Assembly (NCBI RefSeq): GCF_010686725.1
Contig: NZ_JAAGWZ010000001.1
Coordinates: 186,001 to 250,000, forward strand
Source: Galbitalea soli
GTDB taxonomy: Bacteria; Actinomycetota; Actinomycetes; Actinomycetales; Microbacteriaceae
Reading direction: 5' to 3'
DNA length: 64,000 nucleotides
Shown here piece by piece: positions 1 to 16,398 of this stretch. The notes under the pieces are model-generated. The model ran no database searches. It saw only the letters and a program-made list of their open reading frames with translations, and was not told the DNA's origin. Position numbers and translations under genes: made by a program. Each line of letters begins with the position of its first letter. Position 1 is the stretch's first letter.

Positions 1-1108
1 GCTGGTGCGCGGCGAGGGCTGCTACGTCTGGGACAGCGAGGGCACCCGGTACCTCGACTTCCTGGCCGGCATCGCCGTCAACGCACTCGGCCACGCCCAC
101 CCGGTCCTCGTCGAGGCGGTGAGCCGCCAGGTCGCGACGCTCGCGCACGTGTCCAACTACTTCGCGACCCCCTCGCAGATCGAGCTCGCCGAACGCCTGC
201 GCCGCATTTCGGGCGCGGGGGAGGCGGGCCGCGTCTTCTTCGGCAACTCGGGCGCGGAGGCGATCGAGGCGGCGATCAAGCTCGCCCGGCTCAACAAGGG
301 GCGCACGCGCATCGTCGCTCTTCACAACGCGTTCCACGGGCGCACGATGGGGTCGCTGTCGCTCACCGGCAAGCCTGCCCTGCGGGAGGCCTTCGAGCCG
401 CTCCTGCCGGGTGTCGAGCACATCGACTCCACGATCGCCGCGCTCGAGGCCGCGATCGACGACACCGTCGCCGCACTCGTGGTTGAGCCGATCAAGGGCG
501 AAGCGGGCGTCGTCGAACTGCCGGAGGGCTATCTCCAGGCCGCGCGCGAGCTCACGGCGCAGCACGGCGTTCTGCTCATCCTCGATGAGATCCAGACGGG
601 AGTGGGGCGCACGGGGGAGTGGTTCTCCTTCATGCGCTCAGGGATCCAGCCGGATGCGATCGCGGTCGCGAAGGGCATTGCGGGCGGAGTTCCGATCGGC
701 GCGCTGGTCACCTTCGGCTGGGCATCCGAGCTCTTCCAGCGCGGTCAGCACGGCAGCACCTTCGGCGGGAATCCGCTCGCGACCGCCGCGGCCAACGCGG
801 TGCTCGGCGAGATCGAGCGCGCGGGGCTCATCCAGAACGCCGTCGTGCGTGGGCAGCAGCTCCGGAGTGCGCTGGCCGCCATGAACTCGCCGCTGATCGC
901 CGAGGTGCGGGGGGCGGGCCTGCTTCTCGGCGTCGGCCTGTCGGCGCCCGTGGCGCAGCGCGTTTCCGACGCCGCACTCGAGCTGGGGCTCATCGTCAAC
1001 GCCGCGAACGACACCAGTATCCGGCTCGCGCCGCCTCTCATCGTGGGCGACGACGAGATCGCGGAGTTCACCACCCTGTTCTCGAAGGCTCTGGAGGGAG
1101 CAGCATGA
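1..1108 (+). CDS. argD: Acetylornithine aminotransferase, 5'-truncated by window edge
   Basis: PLP-dependent class-III transaminase that converts N-acetylglutamate semialdehyde to N-acetylornithine in arginine synthesis (cytosolic). The visible 368 residues lack only the N-terminal part: the frame is open to the left edge and the true start lies outside. Family landmarks are clear: the GNSGAEAIEAAIKLAR cofactor region, FHGRTMGSLS, the Asp motif LILDEIQTGVGRTG, the Schiff-base lysine in AVAKGIAGG, and GSTFGGNPL. The stop overlaps the argF start (ATGA), so translation is coupled. Ornithine/acetylornithine substrate choice is inferred from the arg operon context. Confidence 0.95.
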   Translation, partial: LVRGEGCYVWDSEGTRYLDFLAGIAVNALGHAHPVLVEAVSRQVATLAHVSNYFATPSQIELAERLRRISGAGEAGRVFFGNSGAEAIEAAIKLARLNKGRTRIVALHNAFHGRTMGSLSLTGKPALREAFEPLLPGVEHIDSTIAALEAAIDDTVAALVVEPIKGEAGVVELPEGYLQAARELTAQHGVLLILDEIQTGVGRTGEWFSFMRSGIQPDAIAVAKGIAGGVPIGALVTFGWASELFQRGQHGSTFGGNPLATAAANAVLGEIERAGLIQNAVVRGQQLRSALAAMNSPLIAEVRGAGLLLGVGLSAPVAQRVSDAALELGLIVNAANDTSIRLAPPLIVGDDEIAEFTTLFSKALEGAA

Positions 1109-2028
1109 CCCGGCACTTCTTACGCGACGACGATGTGACGCCCGAGGAGCAGAGGGCGATCCTCGATCTCGCGGAGACCCTCAAGAAGGACCGTTTCGGC
1201 ACGAAGCCGCTCGCCGGCCCGCAGACCGTCGCGGTGATCTTCGACAAGTCGTCGACCCGCACGCGCGTGAGTTTCGCGGTCGGCATCGCCGACCTCGGCG
1301 GCAACCCGCTCATCATCTCGACGGCGAACAGCCAACTGGGTGGCAAGGAGACGGCCTCCGATACCGCGCGCGTGCTCGAGCGTCAGGTCGCCGCGATCGT
1401 GTGGCGCACCTACGCCCAATCGGGTTTGGAGGAGATGGCGCGGGGAACGACGGTGCCCGTCATCAACGCGCTGAGCGATGACTTCCACCCCTGCCAGCTG
1501 CTCGCCGATCTCCTCACCATCCGCGAGCACCGCGGTGAGCTCGCGGGATTGACCGTGACCTTCCTCGGCGACGGTCGCAGCAACATGGCGCAGTCCTACG
1601 TGCTCGCCTGCGCCGTAGCGGGGATCCACGTTCGGGTGGCTTCGCCGGCCGACTACGCGCCGGATGACGCCGTCGTGGCCGACGCCGATGCGATCGCGGC
1701 GCGCACCGGTGGCTCGGTCGTCCTGTTCACCGACCCGATCGAGTCGGTCGCGGGCGCCGATGTCGTCGTGACCGACACCTGGGTCTCGATGGGCAAGGAA
1801 GACGAGAAGGCGGAGCGACTCACCCGGTTCGGCCAGTACCAGGTCACCACCGAGCTCATGGCGCTGGCGAAGCCCGACGCGCTCTTCCTGCACTGTCTGC
1901 CCGCCGATCGCGGCTTCGAGGTCACCGCCGAGGTCATCGACGGTCCGCAGAGCGTGATCTGGGATGAGGCCGAGAATCGTCTGCACGCGCAGAAGGCCCT
2001 CATGGCCTGGATCCTCGACCAGGACTGA
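1105..2028 (+). CDS. argF: Ornithine carbamoyltransferase
   Basis: Transfers the carbamoyl group to ornithine to give citrulline. It is 307 aa, the normal length for anabolic OTCase. The carbamoyl-phosphate loop SSTRTR is near residue 50, HPCQL near 130 and HCLPADRG near 260. The usual GDGxNNMAHS segment reads GDGRSNMAQS, a mild deviation. The ATG overlaps the argD stop by four bases, which fixes the start; the longer in-frame extension upstream is an argD shadow. In mycobacteria argF is followed by argR; here argG follows directly after 38 bp and no repressor gene is present. Confidence 0.95.
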   Translation: MTRHFLRDDDVTPEEQRAILDLAETLKKDRFGTKPLAGPQTVAVIFDKSSTRTRVSFAVGIADLGGNPLIISTANSQLGGKETASDTARVLERQVAAIVWRTYAQSGLEEMARGTTVPVINALSDDFHPCQLLADLLTIREHRGELAGLTVTFLGDGRSNMAQSYVLACAVAGIHVRVASPADYAPDDAVVADADAIAARTGGSVVLFTDPIESVAGADVVVTDTWVSMGKEDEKAERLTRFGQYQVTTELMALAKPDALFLHCLPADRGFEVTAEVIDGPQSVIWDEAENRLHAQKALMAWILDQD

Positions 2029-2066
2029 CCCCCAATAAACTTTGACGCATCACGACAAGGAGAAAC

Positions 2067-4828
<2,762 letters not shown>

Positions 4829-4848
<20 letters not shown>

Positions 4849-5452
4849 TCCGGCGGCGCTCCGGGCGGTGTTGGCGGCGCCGTCGGTGCAGGTGGCGCCG
4901 CTCCTCCTCGGCGCGCGCCTGAGCGCGAACGGCGTGACGGTACGGCTGACCGAGGTGGAGGCCTACCTCGGCGAGCTCGACCCGGGTTCGCACGCGTTCC
5001 GCGGCGAGACACCGCGCACGCGCGTCATGTTCGGCGAGCCCGGGCACCTGTACGCCTATTTCAGCTACGGCATGCACGTCTGCGCCAACGTCGTGTGCTC
5101 GCCTCAGGGCGTCGCCTCCGCGGTTCTCCTGCGCGCGGGTGAGGTGGTCGAGGGCGTCGAGCTCGCCCGCGAGCGACGGACGACCAGTCGGATGACCGCC
5201 GACCTCGCTCGCGGACCGGCTCGGCTGTGCGTGGCTCTCGGGATCACGCTCGGGGACGACGGTGCCGACCTGACGGGAGGGCGCGTGCGGCTCGACCGGG
5301 TGCCGGGCGGGGTACCGGAGTCGGTCATCCGCACCGGTCCGCGCACCGGGGTCTCGGGCGCGGGCGGGTCCGCGGACTACCCCTGGCGGTTCTGGATCGA
5401 CGGCGATCCGACGGTGTCGCCCTACCGCGCGCAGGCGGTGCGGCGTCGCTGA
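4829..5452 (+). CDS. mpg: 3-methyladenine DNA glycosylase (AAG/Mpg family)
   Basis: Base-excision repair glycosylase of the mammalian AAG/Mpg fold that removes alkylated purines. It is 207 aa from a GTG start chosen so that the protein begins shortly before the conserved LLGARL block. Motifs seen: VRLTEVEAYLGELDPGSHAF, MFGEPGHLYAYFSYGMHVCANVV, and RGPARLCVALGI. The upstream in-frame extension lies inside the small membrane ORF and is not family-like. The mpg-tyrS neighbourhood is conserved in actinobacteria (known from mycobacteria). Confidence 0.92.
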
Positions 5453-5476
5453 TCCCGGGGGCGCTCACACGTCGGC

Positions 5477-5482
5477 TAGCCT
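5477..5482 (+). promoter_or_regulatory. Candidate -10 of leaderless tyrS promoter
   Basis: TAGCCT lies seven bases upstream of the tyrS GTG with no Shine-Dalgarno in between, so transcription would start at or next to the start codon. No convincing -35 is visible. Confidence 0.5.
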
Positions 5483-5489
5483 GTAACCC

Positions 5490-6824
5490 GTGCCAGCAGC
5501 ATCCCTCGCTCCTGATCCGTCGGGTTCCGACGCCAGAGGACTCTCCGAACAGCGCAACGACGCCTCCTTCCCCGACCTGTGGTCGGAACTGGAATGGCGC
5601 GGCCTCGTGCATGTCTCCACCGACGCGGATGACCTGCGCGCCCTGCTCGCCGGTCCGCCCATCACCTACTACTGCGGTTTCGACCCCACGGCGCCGAGCC
5701 TCCACCTCGGCAATCTGGTGCAGCTCCTCCTCATGCGGCGCCTGCAACTCGCCGGGCATCGGCCCCTCGGACTCGTGGGCGGCTCGACCGGCCTCATCGG
5801 TGACCCGCGCCCCACGGCGGAGCGCACTCTGAACACCCGGGAAACGGTCGCCGAGTGGGTCGGCTATCTTCAGGCCCAGGTCAGCAAGTTCCTGAGCTTC
5901 GAGGGGGAGAACGCGGCCCGTCTCGTCAACAATCTCGACTGGACCGCTCCGCTCAGCGCCATCGACTTCCTGCGCGACATCGGCAAGCACTTTCGCGTCG
6001 GCACGATGTTGAAGAAGGACGCGGTGAGCGCACGACTGAACTCCGACGAGGGCATCAGCTACACCGAGTTCAGCTACCAGATCCTGCAGGGGCTCGACTT
6101 CCGTCAGCTCTACCTCGACTACGGCTGCGTTCTCCAGACGGGCGGTTCGGATCAGTGGGGCAATCTGACGAGCGGCGTGGATCTCGTGCGACGCGCCGAG
6201 GGTGCCTCGGTGCACGCGATCGGCACACCCCTCATCACCAACTCCGACGGGCGCAAGTTCGGCAAGAGCGAGGGCAACGCCGTCTGGCTCGACGAGTCGC
6301 TCACGAGCCCCTACGCGATGTACCAGTTCTGGCTCAACACCGACGACGCCGACGTGGTGGACCGGCTGAAGGTCTTCACCTTCCTGTCGCGTGCTGAGAT
6401 CGAGGCGCTGGCCCGCCTGGTGGCCGACGAGCCATACCGTCGCACCGCGCAGCGCACGCTCGCGCTCGAGGTGACCACTCTCGTGCACGGACGAGGACCG
6501 GCGCTCGCCGCAATCGCCGCCGCGGATGCGCTGTTCGGGCAGGGCGAGCTCGCCGAGCTCTCGGCGGAGACGCTCGCGAGTGCGATCCGGTCACTGCCCA
6601 GCATCGTCGCGCCCGGATCGCTGACGGTCGCGCAGGCGCTCGTCGAGACGGAGCTCGTGGCGAGCCTCGGCGAGGCACGGCGGGCGATCGCCCAGGGTGG
6701 GGTCTACCTCAACAATGTGAAGGTCGGCGACGACGAGGTGACGGTGGGCGCGCACGCGTTGCCGGGCGGTTTCGCCATACTTCGTCGCGGCAAGAAGACG
6801 CTGGCAGGCGTAACAATCTCTTAG
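5490..6824 (+). CDS. tyrS: Tyrosyl-tRNA synthetase
   Basis: Class-I aminoacyl-tRNA synthetase that charges tRNA-Tyr. It is 444 aa. The HIGH-like motif PSLHLGNL is near residue 70, the tyrosine/adenylate pocket YQILQGLDFRQLY and GGSDQWGN follow, and the KMSKS-like motif reads KFGKSEGN near residue 255. A C-terminal S4-like RNA-binding region (around 370-440) contains RRAIAQGGVYLNN. The first about 25 residues are polar and likely a lead segment. The GTG start is supported by the -10 hexamer placed as for a leaderless message. Confidence 0.96.
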   Translation: MPAASLAPDPSGSDARGLSEQRNDASFPDLWSELEWRGLVHVSTDADDLRALLAGPPITYYCGFDPTAPSLHLGNLVQLLLMRRLQLAGHRPLGLVGGSTGLIGDPRPTAERTLNTRETVAEWVGYLQAQVSKFLSFEGENAARLVNNLDWTAPLSAIDFLRDIGKHFRVGTMLKKDAVSARLNSDEGISYTEFSYQILQGLDFRQLYLDYGCVLQTGGSDQWGNLTSGVDLVRRAEGASVHAIGTPLITNSDGRKFGKSEGNAVWLDESLTSPYAMYQFWLNTDDADVVDRLKVFTFLSRAEIEALARLVADEPYRRTAQRTLALEVTTLVHGRGPALAAIAAADALFGQGELAELSAETLASAIRSLPSIVAPGSLTVAQALVETELVASLGEARRAIAQGGVYLNNVKVGDDEVTVGAHALPGGFAILRRGKKTLAGVTIS

Positions 6825-6888
6825 CCTGCTGAAACACTCCCGTGACAATTCGTCGGTATCCTGTAGCCATCGACGAGGGGAGAGTCGC

Positions 6889-7851
6889 ATGGATGAGGCC
6901 GTGGTCCCCACCGATGCGCCTCCGCCGCGGGGCATGCCGGCGCCCTTCCCCCCTCCACCCGGCATCGCGATCGGCCGGTCTCCAGAGACGGCTTCTGCAG
7001 CCTTTGCGCCTTTCCCGCCCTTCGTCCCCACCTTCGACTCCGAGACGCCGGTGACGCCGGCGCCATTCCTGGCGATCCCCGATCAGAACGAACAGGCCGC
7101 GGCCCCGCACGCACTCGCGCCATCGATCTCTCCGGGGGTCGGCGGCTCACGTCCGCTCGACTCGGGATCTCCCGCCGCGTTCCCATTCGCTGGCGCATCC
7201 GCTCTGGCCTCCCCGTTCGCGGGCCTCGCCCCGCGTTCGTCCGCGGGATCCGTGAGCGATCCCGGCGTTGCGCCGCGTCGCACGCGCCGGCGATCGACCA
7301 CGGCCGCCGACTGGGTCGCCCTCGTGCTCGCCGTGATCGCGCCACCTTTGGGAGTGGTCGTCGCGCTGGTCGACATCATCGCGAGTTCCCGGATGCGCGG
7401 CTGGAGCTCCAACCTGGCGAAGTCGGCGCTCGGGATCGCGATCGCGCTGTCGCTCGTCGTCGCGGGAGGCGTCGTGGTGCTGCAAGGCATCGCCGCCGAT
7501 CGCGCGCGCGCCCAGGCCAGCCTCGCCGCCGCGGCGCCGCTGTGTGCGCTCCTGACCGCGAGCCCCGCCACGCTCGACAGCCCGACCTTCGGATGGCCTG
7601 CACCGGAGGAGTCCATCCCGCAGTCGATTGCGGCGATGAGGGCGTTCGATGTCGCCTGGCAGCGCAACGTCGCGGCCGCGCCGGCGGGGGTCAAGCGTTC
7701 GGTGCAGCTCGTCGAATCGGCGGCGCACGGAATCATCACCTCGGTGACCGCGACCCAGACGCTCGATGACGCCGCGAACGTCGGGCTCATGCAGCAGGCC
7801 GCCGCGGCCTCCGGTCTGAACAACTGGGCCGACGAGTACTGCACGGGGTAG
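6889..7851 (+). CDS. Proline-rich membrane protein, unknown function
   Basis: 320 aa, not recognised as a named family. Residues 1-120 are Pro/Ala-rich and predicted disordered; an Arg-rich patch (RRTRRRS, about 128-136) precedes two hydrophobic helices at about 140-165 and 177-200, separated by a short loop. The C-terminal 120 residues are soluble-looking with two Cys. This resembles the DUF4190-like helical-hairpin architecture with an external C-terminal domain, but the resemblance is weak. Start ATG follows a good Shine-Dalgarno (GAGGGGAGAG); TATCCT at 6857-6862 is a possible -10. In mycobacteria the tyrS-linked gene here is a lipoprotein, so this may be a positional counterpart only. Confidence 0.8.
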   Translation: MDEAVVPTDAPPPRGMPAPFPPPPGIAIGRSPETASAAFAPFPPFVPTFDSETPVTPAPFLAIPDQNEQAAAPHALAPSISPGVGGSRPLDSGSPAAFPFAGASALASPFAGLAPRSSAGSVSDPGVAPRRTRRRSTTAADWVALVLAVIAPPLGVVVALVDIIASSRMRGWSSNLAKSALGIAIALSLVVAGGVVVLQGIAADRARAQASLAAAAPLCALLTASPATLDSPTFGWPAPEESIPQSIAAMRAFDVAWQRNVAAAPAGVKRSVQLVESAAHGIITSVTATQTLDDAANVGLMQQAAAASGLNNWADEYCTG

Positions 7852-8134
7852 CGCGGCCGAGCTGTCCTTCGCCTTCGCGCGACGCTCGCGTGGCCGGCCG
7901 ACAGCCGTCCCGCGGCCGTGGGTGCGACCTTTGAACCCGCCTGTCTGGCGGTATCCGGATGCGACACGCCCGAGATGCGGCGAAATTTGCCCGACCCCCC
8001 GAACACCCGTAATGTAATCACCTGTCACCCCAAAGGTGCGGAAAAGCCGCAGAGCTTTCCGGCCTCAAGAGGGACTAAATCCAACTCCCAGCAGTCGATC
8101 TCTTGTAGAGCTCACAGTTCTTCTGAAAGCTCTC

Positions 8135-8163
8135 TTGAAAGCGCTGTGTCGGAGATTTAGGAT
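8135..8163 (+). promoter_or_regulatory. rRNA operon promoter P1
   Basis: TTGAAA (8135-8140) and TAGGAT (8158-8163) are separated by exactly 17 bp, close to the primary sigma-factor consensus. Confidence 0.6.
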
Positions 8164-8227
8164 GAATAACCCACTCCGAGAGGATGTCGAAACGGTTTGG
8201 CGAGCGGTTTTCACCGCGAGCGCTGAT

Positions 8228-8255
8228 TTGACAAACACGATCGAAGTGATAGGTT
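8228..8255 (+). promoter_or_regulatory. rRNA operon promoter P2
   Basis: A perfect -35 TTGACA (8228-8233) with TAGGTT (8250-8255) at 16-bp spacing; the strongest -35 seen in the window. It sits about 90 bp downstream of P1, giving tandem promoters. Confidence 0.7.
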
Positions 8256-8360
8256 AGACAAGTTGCCTGAAGCGGCGCCGGAAGGCGCGCCGGGCAACAC
8301 AATAAAAGGTAAATGCCCTGGTTGAAGCTGCTCACGCAGTGGAGCCAGGTGCGTCCGATC

Positions 8361-8378
8361 CTTGAGAACTCAACAGCG
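8361..8378 (+). promoter_or_regulatory. boxA-like antitermination element in rRNA leader
   Basis: CTTGAGAACTCAACAGCG matches the boxA-like block known in actinobacterial rRNA leaders, where Nus factors bind to suppress termination. A related copy lies in the 16S-23S spacer. Confidence 0.65.
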
Positions 8379-8589
8379 TGCACAATGTCAAATGCCAAAA
8401 ACCTCGTGCATTGATAACCGTTTCTAGCGGGGACAATGCAGGAGATTCCTTTGGAAAAAATTAAGACAACAAGCAAATGTCAGCAATGATGTTTGTTCTT
8501 GTCAGTATCAAACTTGCAGCGTTGTTCGTCTATTCCGACGGCTCGCTGCACTAGATGTGCCGGTCACTTGTGACCGTGCAATCAAACAT

Positions 8590-13709
<5,120 letters not shown>

Positions 13710-13857
13710 AACACTCCATCCTTCGAGGATGAATGAGAAGATTTGCCCTAAAAGGCATGCGCTTGCGTCCACTTTGTGGTTCCCGATTTACGGTCGGGGA
13801 TCAGAACAAGATTGACTAACGTCATGATTGTCTAATCACTTTTTGTAAATCAATAGT

Positions 13858-13976
13858 GTTTCGGCGGCCATAGCGAGAGGGAAACGCCCGGTTACATTCC
13901 GAACCCGGAAGCTAAGACTCTCTGCGCCGATGGTACTGCAAGGGGGACCTTGTGGGAGAGTAGGACACCGCCGGAC
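13858..13976 (+). rRNA. rrf: 5S ribosomal RNA
   Basis: About 119 nt, 148 bases after 23S. The terminal stem pairs CGGCGG near the 5' end with CCGCCG at the 3' end; the conserved loop CCCGGTTACATTCCGAACCCGG and GGGAGAGTAGGACACCGCCGG are intact. Confidence 0.96.
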
Positions 13977-13985
13977 TTCTTTGTG

Positions 13986-14021
13986 AAATGGCCACCCAGT
14001 GATGGGTGGCCATTTTGCTTT
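13986..14021 (+). terminator. rRNA operon intrinsic terminator
   Basis: A perfect 13-bp stem (AAATGGCCACCCA, loop GTGA, TGGGTGGCCATTT) followed by a T-rich tract, ten bases after 5S. Confidence 0.93.
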
Positions 14022-14049
14022 AACGTGTCGTCGAGGAGAGAACACGATC

Positions 14050-15228
14050 ATGAGCGAACCTGGTGAGCGCGAGCGACGTCCGGGCGCCCGAAGTGGCACG
14101 CCCCGCTCCGGAGCCTCCCCTCGTGACGAGAACTCCCGGCCCGCCAAGGGGCGGCCCTCCGCCTCCGGCGCTCCGCGCCGCGACGGACAACCGCACCGCG
14201 ATGGCCAAGCTCAGCGCCGAGACGACCAGGCTCCACGCCGCGATGGCCAGCCTCCGCGCCGGGATGACCAGGCTCCGCGCCGTGATGGTCAAGCTCGTCG
14301 TGATGGGCAGGCGCCGCGTCGCGATGGCCAGCCTCCTCGCCGAGAGGGCGAGAAGCGCCTGTGGACCCGAGACGGCAAGCCCGCACGCAACGATGCCAGC
14401 GCCCGGCAGCGCGAGACGCCCGAGGACCGCGACCCGTTCGGCACGCGGTCGGTGCGATCGCGACACGACGACCCGGTCATCCCGGACGGCGTGGAAGCCA
14501 GCGAACTGGATCGCGTCGCGCGCAATGAGCTGAAGACACTGAGTAAAGAGAACGCCGAGGGCGTGGCCCAGCATCTGGTGATGGCGGCCCGGCTGATCGA
14601 CGAGGATCCGGCGCTGGCGCACCAGCACGCGATCTCGGCGGCGCGTCGCGCCGGCCGGATCGGCGTGGTGCGGGAGACCCTCGCGATCACGGCCTACGCG
14701 GTGGAGGATTACGCGCTCGCCCTGCGGGAGCTGCGCACCTACCGCCGGATCACCGGGCGCAACGATCAGTTGCCGCTCATGGTGGACAGCGAGCGGGGGA
14801 TGGGGCGGCCGGAGCGCGCGCTCGAGGAGGGGCGATCCGTGCCGCGGGCATCCCTCGAGGTGGGTGTTCAGGTGCAACTGGCGATCGCGATGTCGGGAGC
14901 ACGACTCGATCTGGGTCAGACCGAGGAGGCGCTGCTGGAGCTACAGATTCCGCAACTCGACCGCACGAAAGCTTTCGCGTACAGCCCTGAGCTGTTCGAC
15001 GCCTACGCGACCGTGCTCGAGGAGCTCGGTCGGGCGGAGGAGGCCGCCGAGTGGTTCGAGTTGGCTGAGCGCGCTGAAGAGGCGCTGGAGCTCGCCGACG
15101 ATCCCACCGCCGGAGATGTCATCGAGATCATCGAGGAGGACGGCGCCGAGCCCGGCGGCGGCGACGAACTCAGCCCCGATGACGGCGGCGACGGGAACCC
15201 CGGCGAAGGAGCGCGCGTCGATGGTTGA
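14050..15228 (+). CDS. Arg-rich repeat plus TPR-like protein, unknown function
   Basis: 392 aa from an ATG with a strong Shine-Dalgarno (GAGGAGAG). The start is 29 bases after the rRNA terminator. Residues 43-99 are about eight or nine copies of a degenerate RRDGQxP heptad, highly basic and disordered. Residues 165-350 are helical and TPR-like, with repeated alanine-rich pairs such as EDPALAHQHAISAARRAG and AEEAAEWFELAERAEEALELAD. The tail is acidic. Mycobacteria carry a TPR-like gene at the same place (between tyrS and the HAD gene), so the fold is probably conserved. The basic repeat suggests RNA or ribosome contact, which is inference only. Confidence 0.85.
   Translation: MSEPGERERRPGARSGTPRSGASPRDENSRPAKGRPSASGAPRRDGQPHRDGQAQRRDDQAPRRDGQPPRRDDQAPRRDGQARRDGQAPRRDGQPPRREGEKRLWTRDGKPARNDASARQRETPEDRDPFGTRSVRSRHDDPVIPDGVEASELDRVARNELKTLSKENAEGVAQHLVMAARLIDEDPALAHQHAISAARRAGRIGVVRETLAITAYAVEDYALALRELRTYRRITGRNDQLPLMVDSERGMGRPERALEEGRSVPRASLEVGVQVQLAIAMSGARLDLGQTEEALLELQIPQLDRTKAFAYSPELFDAYATVLEELGRAEEAAEWFELAERAEEALELADDPTAGDVIEIIEEDGAEPGGGDELSPDDGGDGNPGEGARVDG
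14176..14346 (+). repeat. Degenerate 21-bp in-frame tandem repeat
   Basis: Coding repeat encoding RRDGQAP-type heptads, eight to nine units. Unit lengths vary (18 or 21 bp) because residues are dropped, which indicates past slippage. Confidence 0.8.
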
Positions 15229-16222
15229 CCCCTCTTCGCCGCTGTCCGGGGTCGATCTGCTGCTGCTCGATCTCGACGGCGTCGTCTATAAGGGGCACGA
15301 CGCCATCCCATATGCCGTCGAGAGCATAAATGCGGCGGCGTCGAGCGCCCGGGTCGGTTACATCACCAACAACGCGTCACGGACCGACGCCGCAGTGGCA
15401 GCGCAACTCAGCACCTTCGGTCTCACCGTCGCGCCGAGCGACGTGGTGACTTCGCCTCAGGCCGCGGTCCGGCTCCTCGCGGGACTCGTGCCCGCCGGCA
15501 GCACCATTCTCGTGGTCGGCGGCGAGGGTCTGATCGTGGAGGTTGAACGGGCGGGCTTTCGCACGACGGACTCCGCGCTCGATGAGCCCGCGGCGGTCAT
15601 CCAGGGTTTCGCACCGCAGGTGGGCTGGACCCAGCTGGCTGAGGCGTCGTTCGCGCTGCACACCGGTATCCCCTGGGTCGCGACCAACACGGACTGGACG
15701 ATCCCCGTCGCCCGCGGAATCGCGCCCGGCAACGGGACCCTGGTCTCCGCGGTGCACACCGCCGTCGGGATCCTGCCCGTGGTGGCGGGCAAACCCGAGG
15801 CGGCGATTTACCACCAGGCCGTCGACCGATTCGGCGCGAGCCGGGCGCTGTTCATCGGCGACCGCCTCGACACGGACATCCTGGGGGCCAACCGGGCCGA
15901 GATCCCGTCCGCGTTGGTGCTGACCGGTATCGATGGCGCAAAACAGGTGATCGCGGCGAAGCCGGAGGAGCGTCCGACGTTCATCCTCGACGACCTTCGC
16001 GGACTGTTCGAGCCCTACCCGGTGATTCAGGCGGGCACCGACAGCGACGGGTCGATCGTGACGGTGGTGGGAGAGACGGTGATCCGCCGACGCGAGTCGG
16101 TGTTGACCATCGAAGACCGCGGTTCGAACCGGCTGGACCTGGTGCGGGCGGGCGCGGCGGCCGTGTGGACCTCGGGGCTGCCGATCTATGCTCTCGAGGT
16201 GCCCGCGGAGCTATATTCGTGA
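15221..16222 (+). CDS. HAD-superfamily phosphatase, NagD/phosphoglycolate type
   Basis: 333-aa cytosolic HAD-IIA hydrolase. The catalytic aspartates are in motif I LLLLDLDGVVYKG (Asp near residue 17), motif II YITNNAS, motif III lysine in VVAGKPEAAIY and motif IV FIGDRLDTDILGA. The start ATG follows AAGGAG with proper spacing and overlaps the upstream stop. The C-terminal about 60 residues lie beyond the usual HAD core. Physiological substrate unknown; 4-nitrophenyl-phosphatase and phosphoglycolate phosphatase labels are both used for this group. Confidence 0.9.
   Translation: MVDPSSPLSGVDLLLLDLDGVVYKGHDAIPYAVESINAAASSARVGYITNNASRTDAAVAAQLSTFGLTVAPSDVVTSPQAAVRLLAGLVPAGSTILVVGGEGLIVEVERAGFRTTDSALDEPAAVIQGFAPQVGWTQLAEASFALHTGIPWVATNTDWTIPVARGIAPGNGTLVSAVHTAVGILPVVAGKPEAAIYHQAVDRFGASRALFIGDRLDTDILGANRAEIPSALVLTGIDGAKQVIAAKPEERPTFILDDLRGLFEPYPVIQAGTDSDGSIVTVVGETVIRRRESVLTIEDRGSNRLDLVRAGAAAVWTSGLPIYALEVPAELYS
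16212..16217 (+). promoter_or_regulatory. Candidate -10 of leaderless promoter for the tlyA segment
   Basis: TATATT, seven bases before the ATG of the 57-aa ORF, overlapping the 3' end of the HAD gene. It stands out in GC-rich sequence and may drive the 57-aa gene, tlyA and downstream genes. Confidence 0.55.
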
Positions 16223-16224
16223 GC

Positions 16225-16398
16225 ATGACCGACCCCGGCGAGGCGCGAGACACCGACACCGACACGAGTGCGCTGCTGTCGCGGTTGCGGGTGATCGAGG
16301 ACCAGCCGCTGGAGGCGCGCGCCGAGGCCTTCGCGCACATCCACGACCAACTGCAGGCGAGGCTCGACGGCGGAGACACCCCGCGCGGCAATGCCTGA
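16225..16398 (+). CDS. Conserved small acidic protein (57 aa)
   Basis: 57 residues. Residues 1-15 are rich in Asp and Thr; the rest forms one or two amphipathic helices (ALLSRLRVIEDQPLEARAEA, then FAHIHDQLQARLDG). Mycobacteria have a similarly small conserved hypothetical gene between the HAD gene and tlyA, so position and size support a real gene. The pattern (EDQPLxxRAxxxxxxHxxLxxxLD) suggests a helical adaptor. It overlaps tlyA by 8 bp. Function unknown. Confidence 0.8.
   Translation: MTDPGEARDTDTDTSALLSRLRVIEDQPLEARAEAFAHIHDQLQARLDGGDTPRGNA

Larger units (their letters stand above)
7852..8589 (+). other. rRNA operon upstream region and leader, no gene
   Basis: The 738 bases hold no supported coding frame. 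The first about 280 bases are non-coding flank. From 8135 onward two promoter-like pairs, a leader with a GTTGCC/GGCAAC stem (8263-8298), a boxA-like antiterminator and a 7-bp hairpin (8561-8576) just before 16S can be read. Base composition falls well below that of the flanking genes, as expected for an rRNA leader. Confidence 0.75.
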
